From: UBA4582 sp047630175
GTDB taxonomy: Bacteria; Pseudomonadota; Gammaproteobacteria; Pseudomonadales; Azotimanducaceae
Direction of reading: 5' to 3'
DNA: 62,789 nt
NCBI GenBank assembly: GCA_047630175.1
Contig: JBLHVI010000015.1
Coordinates: 1-62,789 of the forward strand
Below the pieces are notes generated by a model. It worked only from the letters and a program-made list of their open reading frames with translations, ran no database searches and was not told the DNA's origin. A program made the translations under genes and the position numbers. Below are positions 9,180 through 18,340 of this stretch, in pieces (positions within the stretch are counted from its first letter, which is position 1; each line of letters starts with the position of its first letter).

Positions 9180-9288
9180 TACCCCCAATCTTGTCCAATA
9201 GTAATAAATCGGCTATCGATTGACTAATGAATCGAATAACAGGCCTCGCGGCCAGTGCCCGGGCCCATCTAATTAAACGCTTAAACGA

Positions 9289-10311
9289 CTAGCCAAGCAC
9301 CAGTTCTGCGCACTGCTGCAACTGACGCTCACTGCGAGCATTGATCAACAAAGAAGTAACCGGCGTTTCACGCCAGGCCTGCAAACGATCACGAATACGC
9401 TCGGGCGACCCAACCAGCGATATTTCGTCAGCAAACTGAGTTGGCACAGCTTGGACCGCTTCATCTTTTTTGCCGGCCAAGAACAGGTCCTGAATTTTTC
9501 TCGCCTCAGCCTCAAAACCCATACGCCCCATCAGCTCGGTATGAAAGTTCCTTGATTTGGCGCCCATGCCACCGATATACAGCGCCAGCCCCATCTTCAC
9601 CGGCTGCAAGCCTGTCTCAACATCATCACAAATGTTAATCGTTATGCCTTGATAAATTTCAAAACCTGGTTTCGCACCCGTTAGCTGGTCAGCGTAAACT
9701 TCTTGCCGGTAGGGTGAGTAGTATAGCGGTAACCACCCATCAGCAATCTCGGCGGCGAGCGCCACATTCTTCGGTCCTTCTGCACCAAGAAATATAGGTA
9801 GGTCGGCGCGCAGCGGATGGGTAATAGGCTTTAATGCCTTACCCAACCCCCAAGATCCTTCACCGCTATAAGGCAGCGGGTAGTGCTGACCGCCGGTATT
9901 CGAAACGGGCTGCTCACGCGCCAGCACCTGGCGAATAATGTCGACATACTCACGCGTTCGAGACAGCGGCTTAGCAAACGGCTGCCCATACCAACCCTCC
10001 ACAACCTGCGGACCTGAAACGCCTAGACCAAGTATCACACGCCCATTAGACAGATGATCAAGGGTTAGCGCGGCCATAGCCGTCGCCGTTGGCGTACGCG
10101 CCGACAGCTGGGCCACAGCCGTACCAAGGCGGATACGCTCGGTATGCGCACCCATCCAGGCCAACGGCGTGAACACATCTGAGCCCCAGGCCTCGGCTGT
10201 AAAAATCGCATCATAGCCAAGCCCTTCAGCGGTTTTTGCCATGGACAGCATATTAGGGTTCGGACCCGCGCCCCAGTATCCCATTTGTATGCCAAGCTTT
10301 AGGTCAGCCAT
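9289..10311 (-). CDS. LLM-class (luciferase-like) F420/flavin-dependent oxidoreductase
   Basis: The product (about 340 residues) has the luciferase-like monooxygenase TIM-barrel pattern: LKLGIQMGYWG at the first strand, AEGLGYDAIFTAEAWGSD, ERIRLGTAVAQLSARTP, LDHLSNGRVILGLGVSGPQ and a C-terminal LVGSPERIRDRLQAW. These features are typical of the F420-type subgroup (TIGR03559-like proteins). The start is set at ATG 10311 because GAGGAG lies five bases upstream; a GTG six bases earlier is the alternative. It is transcribed away from the symporter gene at 10542. Substrate is unknown, and whether it uses F420 or FMN cannot be decided by eye. Confidence 0.85.
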   Translation of the reverse strand: MADLKLGIQMGYWGAGPNPNMLSMAKTAEGLGYDAIFTAEAWGSDVFTPLAWMGAHTERIRLGTAVAQLSARTPTATAMAALTLDHLSNGRVILGLGVSGPQVVEGWYGQPFAKPLSRTREYVDIIRQVLAREQPVSNTGGQHYPLPYSGEGSWGLGKALKPITHPLRADLPIFLGAEGPKNVALAAEIADGWLPLYYSPYRQEVYADQLTGAKPGFEIYQGITINICDDVETGLQPVKMGLALYIGGMGAKSRNFHTELMGRMGFEAEARKIQDLFLAGKKDEAVQAVPTQFADEISLVGSPERIRDRLQAWRETPVTSLLINARSERQLQQCAELVLG

Positions 10312-10541
10312 TCTCACTCCTCATTTAAGCTCTGCTTGTCGCGATGGCAGGTATTGCCCAAAGCCTAACGTAATTATTGTTTGTTATGGGCCTGAGAATG
10401 GCCATTGCCGCAAGACAAATCAAGGAGTAATGGGGTTCACGCTCCGCAGGGCAACACTGGCGATTCATGAACACGGGAGTTTGATTGACCCGCAACAGGA
10501 TTGATGCTTTAGTCTTCACTAAAAAAGGGCTCACTAAACCC

Positions 10542-12344
10542 ATGACCAGCAGTGTTAGCAGTACCGAGAATATCGAACTGGCTCAGACCGATCCGATAAA
10601 AGATCCGCCCTTACCGTTACCTATTAAATTGGCCTACGGCGCGCCAAGTTTCGCAGGCGCGGCGATGGCTATCCCCATCGGTATTCATCTGACTATTTTT
10701 TATTCAGATACGATTTTGGTACCTCTGGGTCTCATCGCACTCGTGAAGGCCTTGGCACGCGCGTTAGATGCGGTAACTGACCCGCTGGTCGGCTGGCTTA
10801 GTGATCGCACCAGGACCCGCTGGGGCCGTCGCCGACCTTGGATCGCACTCGGCGCGCCCCTCTGCGCAATCGCTTTTTATTTTATGTTTACACCGCCCGA
10901 TCAACTCAATGGTATCGATGCCGCTGCTTGGTTCGCCGTTACTTACACCTTGTACTACCTGTTTCACACGATGTATATCATCCCACACTACGCGTTAGGA
11001 CCTGAACTTACCCTCGACTACCACGAACGTACTGCCCTATTTGGCATCCGTGAGGTGTTCACCGTATTAGGCACATTGGTGGCTGCCATAGTGCCTCCCA
11101 TGCTTATCAGCACCCTAGGAGGCGAAAGAGAGGGCTACAGCAGCTTTGCCGTCATCTTCGGCTGTCTGTTGGCATTGTTATATTTCAACCTTGTCTGGCG
11201 AGTAAAAGAGCGACCAGATTTTATGACCCGCCCATCGAACCCGCTGATACCCGGCATACGACGAGTGATGCGCAACCGAGTGTTCCGCCTGCTACTGGTG
11301 GTCTATCTCATAGGGTCAATAACCGGCGCCATACCGGGTTTAATGATGCCCTACTTTAACAAGTACATCTTGCAGCCTGAAAATTCAGATCTATGGCTGG
11401 CAATCTACCTGGCCGCCTATTTTGGTGCCGGATTAATTTGCTTGCCCATATGGATCTGGGCCGCTAAGCGGTTTGAGAAAAAGCCAGTTTGGCTTGTTAG
11501 TTTTGCGCCGGGGACAATTGGCGGCATTTCACTCTTTTTCTGGGGCGAAGGGGACATGATTCCCGCGCTCATCAGCCTTATTATAGCGGGCACTGGATTT
11601 GGTGCAGGCCTCTTTCTCGGTCCGTCCATGCAGGCAGACGTCATCGATTATGACGAACTCTGCACCGGCAAACGTCGCGAGGCTCAGTACAGTGCCTTAT
11701 GGTCAATTATGACCAAATTTATGGTTATACCAAGCATGTCTATTCCCCTCGCTGTTCTCGCCAGCGTGGGATACGAACCGAATATTGCCCAGTCCGACGA
11801 GGTGCAATTGACCATCCGCCTTATCTTTTGCTTGGCGCCAGCCACCGCGGCTTGTATTGCCTTTAGCGCCGCTTGCTTCTATCCCATTACCAAGGCTGTG
11901 CACGGCGAAATCTGGGAAGGAATCAACGCACACAAACGTGGCGAAACCGTTACCGACCCCATTACCGGTTACCTACTATTGCCTCCTGCCAATCGTGGTG
12001 TCGAGGAAGATAAGGGCTGGTTTCTTGACCATTTCAGTTTAGGTGAACTAAGCCGTTCCCGGAGTGGCAATACGATCAAAGTGCAAATTGAAATTTTGCT
12101 CTACCTCGTCGGCTCCATCACCCTATTCGCAAGCTTTCTTTGGCTGCTATTAGATGCAGTTCGGATAGATGTAGCCCCCGGTTTGATGGCGGTACTGTAT
12201 GTTGTTGGTGTAGGTATTTCGCTAACCGCCTGTGTTTATCATATCATTCGCCTACGAGTCGCCGGTCAACTGCGGGACTACGCCGACGAAGACATTGCGT
12301 TGCACGTTAAAGTCAGCCATCAGATGAAGTATGGACTGGAATAA
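10542..12344 (+). CDS. GPH/MelB-type sugar-cation symporter family MFS protein
   Basis: About twelve hydrophobic helices are present, with the family signature after the second and third helices: DAVTDPLVGWLSDRTRTRWG followed by RRRPW. This marks the glycoside-pentoside-hexuronide:cation symporter family (MelB-like inner-membrane secondary transporters). The C-terminal part is longer than usual, adding two more hydrophobic segments (LYLVGSITLFASFLWLL and LMAVLYVVGVGISLTA). The ATG at 10542 is preferred; a TTG at 10485 in frame would add 19 residues, and the nearest purine-rich stretch (AAAAAAGGG) is rather distant from the ATG. An amidohydrolase gene follows 39 bases later in the same direction, so the pair may take up and hydrolyse one compound. 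The substrate is not necessarily a sugar. Confidence 0.85.
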   Translation: MTSSVSSTENIELAQTDPIKDPPLPLPIKLAYGAPSFAGAAMAIPIGIHLTIFYSDTILVPLGLIALVKALARALDAVTDPLVGWLSDRTRTRWGRRRPWIALGAPLCAIAFYFMFTPPDQLNGIDAAAWFAVTYTLYYLFHTMYIIPHYALGPELTLDYHERTALFGIREVFTVLGTLVAAIVPPMLISTLGGEREGYSSFAVIFGCLLALLYFNLVWRVKERPDFMTRPSNPLIPGIRRVMRNRVFRLLLVVYLIGSITGAIPGLMMPYFNKYILQPENSDLWLAIYLAAYFGAGLICLPIWIWAAKRFEKKPVWLVSFAPGTIGGISLFFWGEGDMIPALISLIIAGTGFGAGLFLGPSMQADVIDYDELCTGKRREAQYSALWSIMTKFMVIPSMSIPLAVLASVGYEPNIAQSDEVQLTIRLIFCLAPATAACIAFSAACFYPITKAVHGEIWEGINAHKRGETVTDPITGYLLLPPANRGVEEDKGWFLDHFSLGELSRSRSGNTIKVQIEILLYLVGSITLFASFLWLLLDAVRIDVAPGLMAVLYVVGVGISLTACVYHIIRLRVAGQLRDYADEDIALHVKVSHQMKYGLE

Positions 12345-12383
12345 TAGCCGCGTTAATCTGCGACTCATTAAAAAAGGGCTAGT

Positions 12384-13826
12384 ATGAATAGATTATCTTG
12401 TTCAGCGATCATTATAGGCTGCGCCCTACTTTCGTCATGCGCTCCAACGAAATCGGATATCAGCCTCAACGATATCGTTATCGCCAACGTGACCTTGGTT
12501 GATGCTAAGCAAGGTTTGCAGGAAGGCGTCACCGTTACCATAAGAGGTGACGAAATCGTCGGCGTTTTGAAAGATCTCTCAACAGACGGTTCTGTTGATG
12601 CTGCGACAGCATCGGCAGTAAAAGTTATTGATGGAACGGGAAAGTATCTAATCCCCGGTTTGTGGGACATGCATGTTCATCTAACCTACGACGACCGATT
12701 CACTGACCTTATGCCCCAAACCTTTCTACGCTGGGGGATTACCAGCGTTCGCGATACTGGCGGCATGATGAAAGACTTAGCGCCAGTGATCGCAAGGATG
12801 CGCGCACCCGGTGCCGTATCACCTAGGGTCTATTTTAGCGGACCATTACTCGATGGTCGGCATGTTGTATATGACGGCGGTGCGCGCCCCTTGATCGGTA
12901 CGCAGAACTCCGATGTCGAGCAGGCCAGAGAAAATGTGCGACGCCTGAAAGCCGGCGGCGCAGACTTCATCAAGATTTATGAACTGGTGACACCTGAAGT
13001 GTTTGCTGCACTAGTTGATGAAGCGAGCCTACAGTCGTTACCTATAGCGGCGCATGTCCCCTTGCATATGTTGGCATCAACGGTCGGCAACCAAGTCGGC
13101 ACCATGGAGCACCTGCGGAATATAGAATTAGATTGCGCAGAAAATGCCGAGGCTTTACTGGCCATACGGATTGAAGCGCTGACAGCCGACAACATCGAAT
13201 CGGGCTATGCATTACGCGGATCTCTGCATAAGCTACAACGCTTAGACGCAATAGCCGCACTTGACGAAACACGCTGCGCAAAAGTCCTTGCGAGCCTAAC
13301 CGAGACGATACAGGTGCCCACACTCAGACTAAACGCGATGCCACTTGCGCCACCCTATGAACAAAACGACTGGAATGATGCCATCAGCGCGATGCAGCCG
13401 GAAGTACGTCAAGAATGGAATGCGCCCAACCAGTACATCCCCGAAGACTACGAACAACGCGACCTACGTTTTTCGAACTACTCCCTGAGCATGGTTAAAC
13501 GCATGCTCGACGCTGGCGTACCCGTTGGCGCAGGAACCGACACACCCATTGCCTTAGCAATACCGGGGTATAGCTTACATCGCGAACTAGAAATGTTAGT
13601 GCGTGCCGGCATGACACCCCTACAAGCACTAGAAGCAGCAACCATTCGACCCACAGAATTTCTTGGCATTGAAGATGAAATGGGCACGATAGAAGTTGGC
13701 AAACGAGCCGATTTGGTTCTGCTATCAGCGAATCCTTTAGAAGACATTCGCCACACTCGGCAAATTGATACGGTTATCTCGAAAGGCAAAATAGTTCCGC
13801 GTTTAATCAGCAAGCAAGCCCGCTAG
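12384..13826 (+). CDS. Amidohydrolase-superfamily lipoprotein
   Basis: The N-terminus is a lipoprotein signal with lipobox LSSC (Cys at about 19). The metal-binding amidohydrolase core follows: GTGKYLIPGLWDMHVHLTYD with the HxH pair, KIYE with the bridging Lys, AAHVPL, GTMEHLRN and the late Asp in GAGTDTP, then the typical tail GTIEVGKRADLVLLSANPL. This composition fits imidazolonepropionase/prolidase-like hydrolases that cut cyclic amides or dipeptides. Start ATG 12384 has AGGG five bases upstream. It is likely co-transcribed with the symporter gene upstream and ends head-on to the Rieske oxygenase gene. Substrate unknown. Confidence 0.87.
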   Translation: MNRLSCSAIIIGCALLSSCAPTKSDISLNDIVIANVTLVDAKQGLQEGVTVTIRGDEIVGVLKDLSTDGSVDAATASAVKVIDGTGKYLIPGLWDMHVHLTYDDRFTDLMPQTFLRWGITSVRDTGGMMKDLAPVIARMRAPGAVSPRVYFSGPLLDGRHVVYDGGARPLIGTQNSDVEQARENVRRLKAGGADFIKIYELVTPEVFAALVDEASLQSLPIAAHVPLHMLASTVGNQVGTMEHLRNIELDCAENAEALLAIRIEALTADNIESGYALRGSLHKLQRLDAIAALDETRCAKVLASLTETIQVPTLRLNAMPLAPPYEQNDWNDAISAMQPEVRQEWNAPNQYIPEDYEQRDLRFSNYSLSMVKRMLDAGVPVGAGTDTPIALAIPGYSLHRELEMLVRAGMTPLQALEAATIRPTEFLGIEDEMGTIEVGKRADLVLLSANPLEDIRHTRQIDTVISKGKIVPRLISKQAR

Positions 13827-13887
13827 GCGCCTCCACCCCGCCGCGCACACCCTAAAGGATGTCAAAACGGAGCCTGTGCGCTTGCAG

Positions 13888-15048
13888 TCAGGACACAATT
13901 TTTATCACATCACGCTCAAAATCGTCCAACTGCTCCAAATGTCGCGCCAAATTCCTATGCAGGTGACCAATCGCCGACTCAAACCGGCCAAAGGTGTAGT
14001 GAGTATTAGCGCCAGAACCAATCGCCGCTTGAATATCACTCACCACTTTCGCATCTTCCTGATTACCCACATCAGCAAGAAAAGCCGCATCTTTTTTAGC
14101 CCGAGCTAACAGCTCATCGTTGGGTTCCCCGCCACCGGGTATGGGTAGCGTGAGCATATAGTTAAAATAGCGCGTTCGCGTCGGTGATTCAGGCTCTGCC
14201 AAAGAAACATGGTAGTGCTGCGACAGCCGAGTCACTGAGGCAAACGGGAATACACGATTAACCTGCGTTACCATGCGATCAAGCGACAAATTTTCCCGGG
14301 GCGCGTTACGCAATTTCTCAATACGCCTGAACGGAAAACAAACCCGGGAATTTGGTCCCTGTTTTTCAATGACGTTTAAGTTGTCATAGCCGTAAGGATA
14401 AAATGTTTCTGGATGGGTCGGCTTAATGTGGTACCCCTCAAGCGTGCCCTCCGCGGTCAATTTCCAATTGATATTGTCCACTGACTCGCCCGAATCAAAC
14501 AACACCTGATCGTCAGTCAAAAGGTCTGGAAGAGATTCCAGCGCACCAGCGCCAACGGGTTCGTCCTGCGTAACAAATACCAAACCACCTTGAATATTAA
14601 CCGCATGAACCGGCACCAATCCATTGCTGTTCTTGTCCAAATCAGGAAAACCGTGCTCGTGTGGCACATATTCAAGCCGACCATCTAGGCGATATGCCCA
14701 GCCGTGATAGCTACAGCGGAAAATCTTCAAACAACCAGAACCCTCAGCTAATTGCATGCCGCGGTGACGACAGGCGTTACGGAATGCCCGAATAGTGCCG
14801 TCCAAATCACGAACGACAACAATAGGCACGCCTGCAGAGGTTCGCGCGACATAAGAGCCCGCTTCAGGCAATGCAGCAACCGGACAAAATGGCACCGGCA
14901 GACGCCGCATCAGCCGCCTTTCAGCATCAAAGCGCTGTTGCGAGCTGTAGTTCTCAACCGGCTCGTACCAGTCTTCATCACCAAGATCAGTAGTGCCATT
15001 ATCGATATGGCCAAGAATATGATCGAGAAGTTCTGCGTCGTTTAGCAT
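13888..15048 (-). CDS. Rieske 2Fe-2S ring-hydroxylating oxygenase, alpha-subunit type
   Basis: The Rieske cluster ligands are visible as CRHRGMQL and CSYHGWAY (C-x-H and C-x2-H). The mononuclear iron site lies in NWKLTAEGTLEGYHIKPTHP, with two His ligands. Family members hydroxylate aromatic rings, quaternary amines or steroids, using electrons from a separate reductase; no reductase or ferredoxin gene is adjacent. The conserved Asn-Trp-Lys start of the catalytic region is intact, though the usual Glu-Asn after it reads Glu-Gly. The start is uncertain: ATG 15048 or a TTG 24 bases further upstream. It is convergent with the amidohydrolase gene, leaving about 60 bases between stops. Confidence 0.87.
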   Translation of the reverse strand: MLNDAELLDHILGHIDNGTTDLGDEDWYEPVENYSSQQRFDAERRLMRRLPVPFCPVAALPEAGSYVARTSAGVPIVVVRDLDGTIRAFRNACRHRGMQLAEGSGCLKIFRCSYHGWAYRLDGRLEYVPHEHGFPDLDKNSNGLVPVHAVNIQGGLVFVTQDEPVGAGALESLPDLLTDDQVLFDSGESVDNINWKLTAEGTLEGYHIKPTHPETFYPYGYDNLNVIEKQGPNSRVCFPFRRIEKLRNAPRENLSLDRMVTQVNRVFPFASVTRLSQHYHVSLAEPESPTRTRYFNYMLTLPIPGGGEPNDELLARAKKDAAFLADVGNQEDAKVVSDIQAAIGSGANTHYTFGRFESAIGHLHRNLARHLEQLDDFERDVIKIVS

Positions 15049-15327
15049 GGAGCTTTGCCCGGAGCGTTTCAATAACCCACAATCTACGGATCGGCTAAAG
15101 CCTCGTCAAGCGGGTCGTCTTTGGGCCAACGTAGAATCCGCCTTATCGACCCGATATTAATTTAAGTTGGGCGATATGCTTGATCCAGAAACGACGGCTT
15201 CATTAAAGTCCAACAGCGTTAGCAGGTTCTTTCAGGTGACCTGCGCGATCAACGTGTTTGTCATGTGAATGTACCGAACAAAATTGTGAGAAGATGACTA
15301 TCTTTGATAAAGCGAGAGAACATACCA

Positions 15328-16260
15328 ATGAAGTCAGTCAATACCGTCCTTGCAACACTGACCATTGCACTAACAACCGCATATGCACACGCCGAAACCA
15401 GCGCCCTGTTCTTGGGTAACAGCTTCACCTTTGGCTACGGCTCTGCGACGAAGTATTACCGCGCCGACTCAGTAACCGATCTTAATAGCGAAGGTATAGG
15501 TGGTGTCCCCGCCTTATTTAAGTCTTTCACGGATCAGACCGGCCTTGATTATGATGTGTTTCTTGAAACCCGGGGCGGCAGCGGCATAGATTTTCACCTA
15601 GAGAACAAGCTCGGTGTAATAGGCAAGCGCCCTTGGGACCAGGTTGTCATGCACGGCTTTAGCACCTTAGACAGTAATAAGCCCGGCGACCCTACCCTAC
15701 TCATTAGTACAGCGGCACAAATGTCGAACTTTCTTCAAAGCAAAAATCCGGACGTGGAAGTTTTCCTCACCGCCACCTGGTCGCGGCCAGATCTCGTCTA
15801 CCAAGACGATCGACCGTGGGCCGGAACGCCCATAGAAAAAATGGCCCTAGATGTCCGCGCGGGCTACAACCAAGCAGCAGCCGGCGCACCGGCAGTCAAA
15901 GCCGTAAATGGCGTGGGTGAGGCTTTCACCCGCGCAATAGAACTTGGCATAGCCGATACCAACCCGTATGACGGCGTTGATCTTGGTAAAATTGATCTTT
16001 GGACGTGGGACCATTATCACGCCAGCACCTATGGCTACTACTTGGAAGCTTTAGTGGTATTCGGTAGCCTCACCGGCTTAGACCCTCGCTCCCTTGGCGA
16101 TAACGAATGTTCGGGTCATGAGCTCGGCATGTCCCCCAATGAAGTCAAAATGCTACAGCAAGCAGCGTTTGATCAACTGACGATCGATAATCAAGTGAGT
16201 GCCGCACCGCTACTATTAACGACAACCGTTCAACCCCAGCGCTGCATAGCCAGTAAATAA
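15328..16260 (+). CDS. Secreted SGNH/DUF4886-like hydrolase
   Basis: A Sec signal peptide (MKSVNTVLATLTIALTTAYAHA) is followed at once by FLGNSFTFGYG, matching block I of SGNH hydrolases with the candidate nucleophile Ser. RGGSGIDFH could be an oxyanion-loop segment, and WDHYHASTYGYY near 235-245 carries an Asp and His suitable for the last block. The whole resembles DUF4886-type proteins. It would act in the periplasm or outside the cell as an esterase-like enzyme. The ATG at 15328 is preferred to a TTG at 15304 because it places the signal peptide at the very start. No operon partner: neighbours on both sides face other ways. Confidence 0.65.
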   Translation: MKSVNTVLATLTIALTTAYAHAETSALFLGNSFTFGYGSATKYYRADSVTDLNSEGIGGVPALFKSFTDQTGLDYDVFLETRGGSGIDFHLENKLGVIGKRPWDQVVMHGFSTLDSNKPGDPTLLISTAAQMSNFLQSKNPDVEVFLTATWSRPDLVYQDDRPWAGTPIEKMALDVRAGYNQAAAGAPAVKAVNGVGEAFTRAIELGIADTNPYDGVDLGKIDLWTWDHYHASTYGYYLEALVVFGSLTGLDPRSLGDNECSGHELGMSPNEVKMLQQAAFDQLTIDNQVSAAPLLLTTTVQPQRCIASK

Positions 16261-16387
16261 CAGCAGTAAATAGTAGCAGTAACTAGAAATCAGCTCATAT
16301 AGCGGGACAGAGTAGATGCAAAAAATGCCGCAGGAAGCCGGCCTGAGCCAAGGCGCCAATCGATTTCGTCAACGAGGGCCGGAATGC

Positions 16388-17296
16388 TTACACGAAGGCG
16401 TGGCTTTTTGGACTGAACTTTACTTCGCCCGCAAGACAGCTCACCATATGTGCGACAACAGCCTTTATTCTGGGCACGTGTTGCATGCTCTTCGCGCAGA
16501 CCAAATAGATCTCATGTTCAGGCAGCGTAACACCCACATCGATGGTCACTAAATCATCTTCCTGAAATCCCATCGGCTTGGGTGCAACAAAAGCGCCTAG
16601 ACCAAGGATAACCGCAGCTTTCTGCACGAGGTAGTCATCGCTGGCAACGCTCGGCTCAAAATTCGGCATCAATTTTTCGAGCATGGGACGGGGCGCAACA
16701 TCGCGAAACTTTCCCGCCCAAGTCACCCAATCTAAGTCGGCCCAGCTACAAGGTTGAGTAATCGCTGCAGCGTAGGCCGCTGATGCATACACCCCAGGTT
16801 GCGAGATGAACGTATGTACCACTGTCAGCTCTGGCTCGTTAGGAAAATGTGTGCGTAGTGCCAAGTCAGCACTGCCGCGCGTCAAGTCAACATGATCGAT
16901 GGCAGCGAGTATTTCCAGCCGAATATCCGGTTCTAAGCGGCGCAACAGCTTTGCAAAGGGCGCTAGTTGCTCTACCGCAATGCCCGGTGGCGCGGCAATT
17001 GTGACAGTTCCAGAGACTAAGACTTCGTGGCTTTTCGCTGTACGATCAAATTCAGCAGCCCATTTTGCCATCTGTTCAGCAGCCGGCAGCAAGGACAACG
17101 CTGCAGTCGTGGGCGCAGCTCCCTGCTTACCCCGAATAAAAAGCTGTTGCGACATGAGCAGCTCTAGATGCGCAATCCGACGACTGATAGTCGGCTGCCC
17201 CAGACCCATGGCCCGGGCAGCTGCGCTGAAGCTGTTATGTTCGATCACAGCCAAGAACGTCTGCGCGTCTTCCCAGGAAATCTTTTGTTTATTCAT
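16388..17296 (-). CDS. LysR-family transcriptional regulator
   Basis: The N-terminus has the LysR winged helix-turn-helix: ISWEDAQTFLAVIEHNSFSA, then AARAMGLGQPTISRRIAHLE. A periplasmic-binding-like effector domain follows (about 90-295). Start ATG 17296 is chosen because AGGGGA lies nine bases upstream; longer frames begin without a ribosome site. It diverges from the MBL-fold lipoprotein gene at 17416, and the inverted repeat CATAC-N14-GTATG (17321-17344) in the spacer is a candidate binding site. The likely target is that neighbour and the gene itself. Confidence 0.9.
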   Translation of the reverse strand: MNKQKISWEDAQTFLAVIEHNSFSAAARAMGLGQPTISRRIAHLELLMSQQLFIRGKQGAAPTTAALSLLPAAEQMAKWAAEFDRTAKSHEVLVSGTVTIAAPPGIAVEQLAPFAKLLRRLEPDIRLEILAAIDHVDLTRGSADLALRTHFPNEPELTVVHTFISQPGVYASAAYAAAITQPCSWADLDWVTWAGKFRDVAPRPMLEKLMPNFEPSVASDDYLVQKAAVILGLGAFVAPKPMGFQEDDLVTIDVGVTLPEHEIYLVCAKSMQHVPRIKAVVAHMVSCLAGEVKFSPKSHAFV

Positions 17297-17320
17297 CCGT
17301 CTATATCCCCTTGAGCCAAA

Positions 17321-17344
17321 CATACGAATATGGATACTTGTATG
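17321..17344. promoter_or_regulatory. Inverted repeat CATAC-N14-GTATG, candidate LysR site
   Basis: The arms CATAC and GTATG lie between the divergent lysR (16388-17296) and MBL lipoprotein genes. LysR proteins usually bind such interrupted dyads in this position. Arms are only five bases, so chance is possible. Confidence 0.3.
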
Positions 17345-17415
17345 CACTTATAGGGAATATAAATGTTTTTATGGATAGGTGATACTGCTGGCTTCTCGTT
17401 AATTAGGCCATCGCT

Positions 17416-18330
17416 ATGAAGACGCCATCACGCTTAACCGCCACGCTTATGGCTGCAGTCTGTCTCGTGAGCTGCAGCTCGACCACCGTCAAATCGGTAC
17501 CTGCGCGACTCGGAACAGCATCAACCATGACGGCTTTGCTTGCCGTGATCAACGAGCCAGGGCCCATAGTGTTTGAAAAACATATTGCCGGCGACTGGGC
17601 CGTCGAGTTGTCTGGGCTGATCAATTTAGATAACCCAAAAGCTATCGCAGCGGGCCTTGAAGATCGCAGTGAACCCATTCAAATTTACACCTACAGTCTC
17701 AACCACCCAGCACGAGGGACTTTTCTCGTCGACTCCGGTCTGTCAGAGAAATTCAGGGATGCGCCCAACAATGATGATATCTCCATGGCCCTGAAGCTCG
17801 GCATGGATCTGTCATTAGACCTGAAAATCACAACCGCTGAGCTCGCGTCACAGTTCAACGGTATCGACGGCGTATTTTTAACTCACATTCATCTAGACCA
17901 TATCATGGGCCTGACTGACTTAAACAGCGAAGTGCCAGTCTATATTGGCCCCGGTGATGTAGGCCTGTCGAGCGCAATGAACGCGGTGACGCAAGGGACT
18001 ACCGATCGCCTGTTAGGTAATGTGGAGGAACTGCAGGAGTGGCAATACCCAGAGAGCGGCGTTATTGATATTTTCGGCGACGGCTCTGTCTGGGCTATTC
18101 ATTCACCGGGACATACACCCGGCGCCACTGCCTACGTAGCGCGTACCACCATGGGACCGCAGTTGATGCTCGGTGATACCACGCACACCAAATGGGGTTG
18201 GGAAAACGGCGTAGAACCCGGCACCTTCTCAATCAACGTTCCTCAGAGCGTCATCAGTCTCGACAGACTAATACGACTCGCCAATGCCAATCCAAAAGTG
18301 CAGGTCCATCCCGGCCATCAGTCATTGTAG
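17416..18330 (+). CDS. Metallo-beta-lactamase-fold hydrolase, lipoprotein
   Basis: A lipoprotein signal ends in LVSCSS (Cys at about 19). The zinc motif reads THIHLDH, followed by IHSPGHTPG, LGDTTH and a late His in HPGHQ, so all metal ligands of the fold are present. The general layout (long N-terminal part before the HxHxDH) resembles the lactonase-like branch that includes quorum-quenching acyl-homoserine lactonases, but this cannot distinguish lactonase from other hydrolases. Being a lipoprotein, it acts in the periplasm. The divergent LysR gene is the probable regulator. No strong ribosome site precedes the ATG. Confidence 0.83.
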   Translation: MKTPSRLTATLMAAVCLVSCSSTTVKSVPARLGTASTMTALLAVINEPGPIVFEKHIAGDWAVELSGLINLDNPKAIAAGLEDRSEPIQIYTYSLNHPARGTFLVDSGLSEKFRDAPNNDDISMALKLGMDLSLDLKITTAELASQFNGIDGVFLTHIHLDHIMGLTDLNSEVPVYIGPGDVGLSSAMNAVTQGTTDRLLGNVEELQEWQYPESGVIDIFGDGSVWAIHSPGHTPGATAYVARTTMGPQLMLGDTTHTKWGWENGVEPGTFSINVPQSVISLDRLIRLANANPKVQVHPGHQSL

Positions 18331-18340
18331 GAAACAAGCG

